NCBI RefSeq assembly: GCF_900002405.1
Contig: NZ_LK995542.1
Location: forward strand, 148,449-212,448
DNA: 64,000 nt
Direction of reading: 5' to 3'
DNA from: Actinomyces succiniciruminis
Lineage (GTDB): Bacteria > Actinomycetota > Actinomycetes > Actinomycetales > Actinomycetaceae
A model generated the notes under the pieces. The model was given only the letters and a program-made list of their open reading frames with translations. It made no database searches and was not told the DNA's origin. A program made the translations under genes and the position numbers. Below, in pieces: positions 61,018 to 64,000 of this stretch (positions are counted from its first letter, which is position 1; the number at the start of each line of letters is the position of its first letter).

Positions 61018-62154
61018 GTGAACACCCGGCGCGTCCTCGTCGTCCATCCCGCCGCCGATCTTTACGGCTCGGACCTCCAGTTGGTCGAGGCCGTCCGCGC
61101 CCTGGGTATGGCCGGCGCCACAGTCAAAACGGAGCTGCCTGAGTCCGGTCCGCTCCATGACTACCTGCACGCCGCCGGAGCCTCCACGGACGTCCGCCGT
61201 TTCCCCGTCCTGCGCCGTTCGGCGCTCTCACCCAGGCGTGTCATACCGTTCGCAGCAAGTCTGGGACCCGCGGTTGCCGCGGCCGCGGATCTGCTGCTGC
61301 GAGCACGCCCGGACGTACTGCTCGTCAACACCCTCACGATCCCCTGGTGGATCCTCGCGGGGAGGATTGCCGGCATCCGTGTAGTCGTGTACGCCCATGA
61401 GGCCGAGGCCGGGCGCGGACGCCTCGTTGCCGCTGGGCTTGCTGCGCCACTCCTGGCGGCCGACCGAGTCATTGCCAACTCCGGCGCCACCACGCGAGTA
61501 CTTACAGCGGACCTGCCCGGCTTGATCGATCGGGTCGTTACCGTCCCCAACGGCGTGCCCGACACCGGGGAACCCGCACCGCTGCGAGAGCGCATCCCAT
61601 CCGACCCGATGCGTTGCGTCGTGGTGGGCCGACTGTCTCCGCGGAAGGGAACAATGGTTGCGTTGGAGGCAGTGGCGACCCTGCGGGCACGTGGCATCGA
61701 CACCACTCTGGAAGTGTGCGGCTCGGTATTCCCCGGCTACGAGTGGTTCGAGTCGGAGTTGCGCGCCCGGAAGGAGAAGCCAGATCTTGCGGGCTCGGTG
61801 CGTTTCCACGGTTATGTGAGCCCCACCCGTCCGTTTCTGGAGGACGCCGACGTCGTCCTCGTCCCTTCATTCGGCGAGTCCTTCGGAAACGTCGCCGCGG
61901 AAGGCATGCTCGCCGCCCGACCCGTCGTCGCGTCAGCCGGCCTGGGGTTGAGCGAAGTGCTGATGAATGCACCCAAGACCGGCCTATTGGTGCCCCCCGG
62001 GGATCCCGCGGCCCTGGCCGACGCCGTGGAGACGCTTGCCGCCGATCCTGCTCTGGCTCGCCGAATCGCATCGGCCGGGCGGGCCGAGGCATTGGCGCGA
62101 TTCTCAGTCGAACGCTATCGGCGCGATTTCGCCCGGGCGGTGCTCGATGTGTGA
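61018..62154 (+). CDS. Glycosyltransferase family 4
   Basis: The 378-residue GT-B protein starts RRVLVVHPAADLYGSDLQLV, with VVVGRLSPRKGTMVALEAV, FHGYVSPTRPFLEDADVVLV and the donor-site motif PSFGESFGNVAAEGMLA (E-x7-E). GTG start at 61018 with a GAGGAGGTG ribosome site. It is oriented opposite to the LamG operon and convergent to the flippase, all within the polysaccharide locus. Confidence 0.9.
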   Translation: MNTRRVLVVHPAADLYGSDLQLVEAVRALGMAGATVKTELPESGPLHDYLHAAGASTDVRRFPVLRRSALSPRRVIPFAASLGPAVAAAADLLLRARPDVLLVNTLTIPWWILAGRIAGIRVVVYAHEAEAGRGRLVAAGLAAPLLAADRVIANSGATTRVLTADLPGLIDRVVTVPNGVPDTGEPAPLRERIPSDPMRCVVVGRLSPRKGTMVALEAVATLRARGIDTTLEVCGSVFPGYEWFESELRARKEKPDLAGSVRFHGYVSPTRPFLEDADVVLVPSFGESFGNVAAEGMLAARPVVASAGLGLSEVLMNAPKTGLLVPPGDPAALADAVETLAADPALARRIASAGRAEALARFSVERYRRDFARAVLDV

Positions 62155-62265
62155 CTCATCACCAGATGTGTATCATCCACACTCCCGACCGCTCCGGACC
62201 GCATCCGCCCCGCAATGCAGAAATAGCACGGACTGTAGACGCTGCGGCACCCGGCGGAATTGTAG

Positions 62266-63657
62266 TCACACGCTAGTACTCGCCGACTCCGGTTCCTCCT
62301 CTCCGGCACCGGCAGCAGTCCTGCGCCTGCGCAGATCCCTGCGCACCCACCACGAGTACGGCGCCAACTGGCACACGATGACCGACAGCGCCGAACCTAG
62401 AATCGGGCCCGCAGCACCGCAGTAGGCGATGAGGGTCCAGGACAGGGCGAAGTTAGTCGGCACGAGCACCAGCACGGGCAGCATTTGAAACTGCAGGCCG
62501 TGCGGATCCGTCATATACATGCCGAGCGGTTGCTTGAAGGCCTCGACCACGACGTCGAGTGCATAGGCGACCAGGAGAACCGCGGGCAAGGTGATTCTTC
62601 CGTCGGACAACAGCCGCGCGGCCCAGGGCGTCAACAGTACGAGGATGAGTGCCAGCACGAGGGCGATGGCTGAGAAGATCAGCGCAGGTCGAAAGGGGGA
62701 CTCGATGCGGCCGCGCGCCCGTGCCTTGGCAAACTGGGGCCACATCGCAACTCCTGTCACCGAGATCGTCTGAGTGAGCAGGCCAAACATGCTGGCGGCG
62801 AGGTTGTACTCGGCCAGCGAGTTCCCCTGCCCCAGGTGGGAGAGCAGTAGACGATCCGTCTGAAATGCGATCGGGATTGCTAGGGATTGGACCAGCTGAG
62901 GGCCGGCGGTACCAATGATCTTGACGCCGGGAACACTTCGCAGCCTGGGTAGGTCTCTCGCGGCGTCAAGCAGAAGGGGCCCTGCTGCCCAGCAGGCGAC
63001 TGCCAGACACACTATGGACACGAGGGTGTTGGCCGCGTACGAGAAAACCGGGACTCGGTTGCCATCGTCCACGCCGGCAGCCACAGCAACAAGCAGCAGC
63101 ACGGTCATCGCCGGAGACACGATCGCTTGTGACAGAACCTGGACAGCAGATCTCCCCATGCCCACAATCACCCGCTGCCCTATGCCCAACGGCAGCGCCG
63201 CGGCATAGATGAGCAGGCACCAGGTGGCCGCCGTTTCGCCGCCAGGAAGGAGCTTGCCCCCTAGGACTGCGGGCCACAGCCCCAACACTTGCAGGCAGAC
63301 GCCCACCGCTGCGATGACGAGCGCCGATCCGGTCATGGCACGGAGCGCAGTGGTCAAGGTACGCCTGACGACCGTGTCTTTCGCCAGATTCGAGGAGGAG
63401 GCCACCGCGTTGATGACAACGGCGCCGATTCCCAAATCAGTGAAGGGCATAAGACCTGGGAAAGACGCCAGAAGCCCGTACTGGGCGTAGGCATCGGCAC
63501 CGAAGTGAGCGATGATCAGGCGTGTGTTGACCAGTCCGAAGACACCGGCGACACCCATCGCGAGTATCTTCGCCACGGCAGTGCGCCCCACCGATCCCCA
63601 CATGCCGCCGGCGACCCGACCGGCGGGCCGAAGGCCTCGTTGTGAACTCCGCTTCAC
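62266..63657 (-). CDS. Polysaccharide flippase (Wzx/MATE-like)
   Basis: The 463-residue protein has twelve to fourteen membrane helices, e.g. ILAMGVAGVFGLVNTRLIIA, ALVIAAVGVCLQVLGLWPAV and LIFSAIALVLALILVLLTPW. It begins with a basic region (MKRSSQRGLRPAGR) and shows the layout of O-antigen flippases, which move undecaprenyl-linked units across the membrane (substrate made with the help of uppS). It diverges from the last glycosyltransferase. Confidence 0.88.
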   Translation of the reverse strand: MKRSSQRGLRPAGRVAGGMWGSVGRTAVAKILAMGVAGVFGLVNTRLIIAHFGADAYAQYGLLASFPGLMPFTDLGIGAVVINAVASSSNLAKDTVVRRTLTTALRAMTGSALVIAAVGVCLQVLGLWPAVLGGKLLPGGETAATWCLLIYAAALPLGIGQRVIVGMGRSAVQVLSQAIVSPAMTVLLLVAVAAGVDDGNRVPVFSYAANTLVSIVCLAVACWAAGPLLLDAARDLPRLRSVPGVKIIGTAGPQLVQSLAIPIAFQTDRLLLSHLGQGNSLAEYNLAASMFGLLTQTISVTGVAMWPQFAKARARGRIESPFRPALIFSAIALVLALILVLLTPWAARLLSDGRITLPAVLLVAYALDVVVEAFKQPLGMYMTDPHGLQFQMLPVLVLVPTNFALSWTLIAYCGAAGPILGSALSVIVCQLAPYSWWVRRDLRRRRTAAGAGEEEPESASTSV

Positions 63658-63796
63658 GTGCTACTCCCGCTTCTCGCAATGCCCCGTGCTCGACCGGCAC
63701 GGAGCACGCTAGCGCAAGGCCAGAGGTTCGGTGCCGCGGGGTAGCGACTGCCTGTAACGTAGCAGCGAGGCTATCCCGCATACCAAGGAGTCGAAC

Positions 63797-63847
63797 ATGA
63801 TCTTCACCAAGGTTCTCCTGACGCCGCGCAGAAGTATCCCGCAGTGA
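63797..63847 (+). CDS. 16-residue leader peptide overlapping the next glycosyltransferase
   Basis: ATG at 63797 has AAGGAG (63785-63790) six bases upstream and encodes MIFTKVLLTPRRSIPQ before TGA at 63845-63847. That stop overlaps the GTG start of the next gene (GTGA at 63844-63847), giving translational coupling. The leader's ribosome site is better than any directly before the GTG. It may be only a coupling device; the peptide resembles nothing I know. Confidence 0.5.
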   Translation: MIFTKVLLTPRRSIPQ

Positions 63848-64000
63848 CGGCACCCGGCCTGCGCGCCACGGTCGCGATACTCACCTTCCACCGCCCGGAG
63901 CAGGTGTGCGAGACGGTGCGGCTGGTCCACGACCAGGCCGCCGCCGCCCCGCCGTGGTGCGAAGTCGACGTGCTGGTCGTGGACAACGATCCGGCCGCCT
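63844..64000 (+). CDS. Glycosyltransferase family 2, 3'-truncated by window edge
   Basis: The first 52 codons read VTAPGLRATVAILTFHRPEQ, then VCETVRLVHDQAA and VLVVDNDPAA. This is the start of a GT-A enzyme closely similar in layout to the one at 54724 (SLTIAVLTYRRN and VLVIDNDPGG). GTG overlaps the leader peptide stop. It diverges from the flippase across 186 bp and continues beyond the window. Confidence 0.75.
   Translation, partial: MTAPGLRATVAILTFHRPEQVCETVRLVHDQAAAAPPWCEVDVLVVDNDPAA

Overview
The window is high-GC actinobacterial chromosome. Gene content and order (xseA/xseB, PhoH2-uppS-hemolysin III-greA, pth-rplY, eno-ftsB-DUF501-ppx, an mfd/lipoprotein/eno neighbourhood), frequent GTG and TTG starts, and long mirror ORFs opposite real genes all suggest Actinomyces or a close relative in the Actinomycetaceae. 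Most of it is housekeeping sequence, broken by short accessory regions.

Region by region. 1-7.4 kb: small accessory genes, namely a DUF4256 fragment, a PLP-fold-like protein, an ArfB-type ribosome rescue factor, a GNAT acetyltransferase, a MerR regulator, an orphan Phd antitoxin with a wrecked PIN toxin, and an oxidoreductase-hydrolase pair divergent from an HxlR regulator. 7.4-11.5 kb: a single-gene insertion in the 3' end of ychF carries a PHP/SMC-like ATPase of the TrlF type. The displaced native end of ychF survives 2.7 kb away, next to a broken higA. 11.5-29.8 kb: rmuC, ispH, xseA, a LacI regulator, xseB, a PfkB kinase, PhoH2, uppS, hemolysin III, greA, msrA, a LysE exporter, an unusual ABC-class ATPase with an Arg/Gly/Tyr/Asp-rich tail, an FMN reductase and ilvA. 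29.8-32.7 kb: a repeat-dense gap followed by a small membrane protein and an ABC transporter. 32.7-49.6 kb: ilvD, an FKBP isomerase, a Bax-inhibitor-like protein, an ABC transporter with a two-component system, pth-rplY, aroD-ppx-DUF501-ftsB, eno and a lipoprotein. 49.7-64 kb: a surface-polysaccharide locus (four glycosyltransferases, an O-antigen-ligase-like polymerase, a flippase, a lipoprotein and a 1015-residue propeller/LamG secreted protein) with mfd embedded in it.

The least expected content is non-coding. Three intergenic segments of 468-511 bp (6195-6662, 29905-30415, 46900-47398) share related inverted ends of 28-30 bp. One is flanked by an exact 6-bp direct repeat and another by an 8-bp repeat with one mismatch. 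They look like a family of miniature transposon-like elements. Around and inside them lie arrays with a 20-bp period (core ACGACC) and a 23-bp period (core CCGAGGTCGGT), one of them a dyad-symmetric array of three plus three sites, and a 127-bp hairpin element present in two inverted copies. With the ychF insertion, these are the best candidates for something not yet described.
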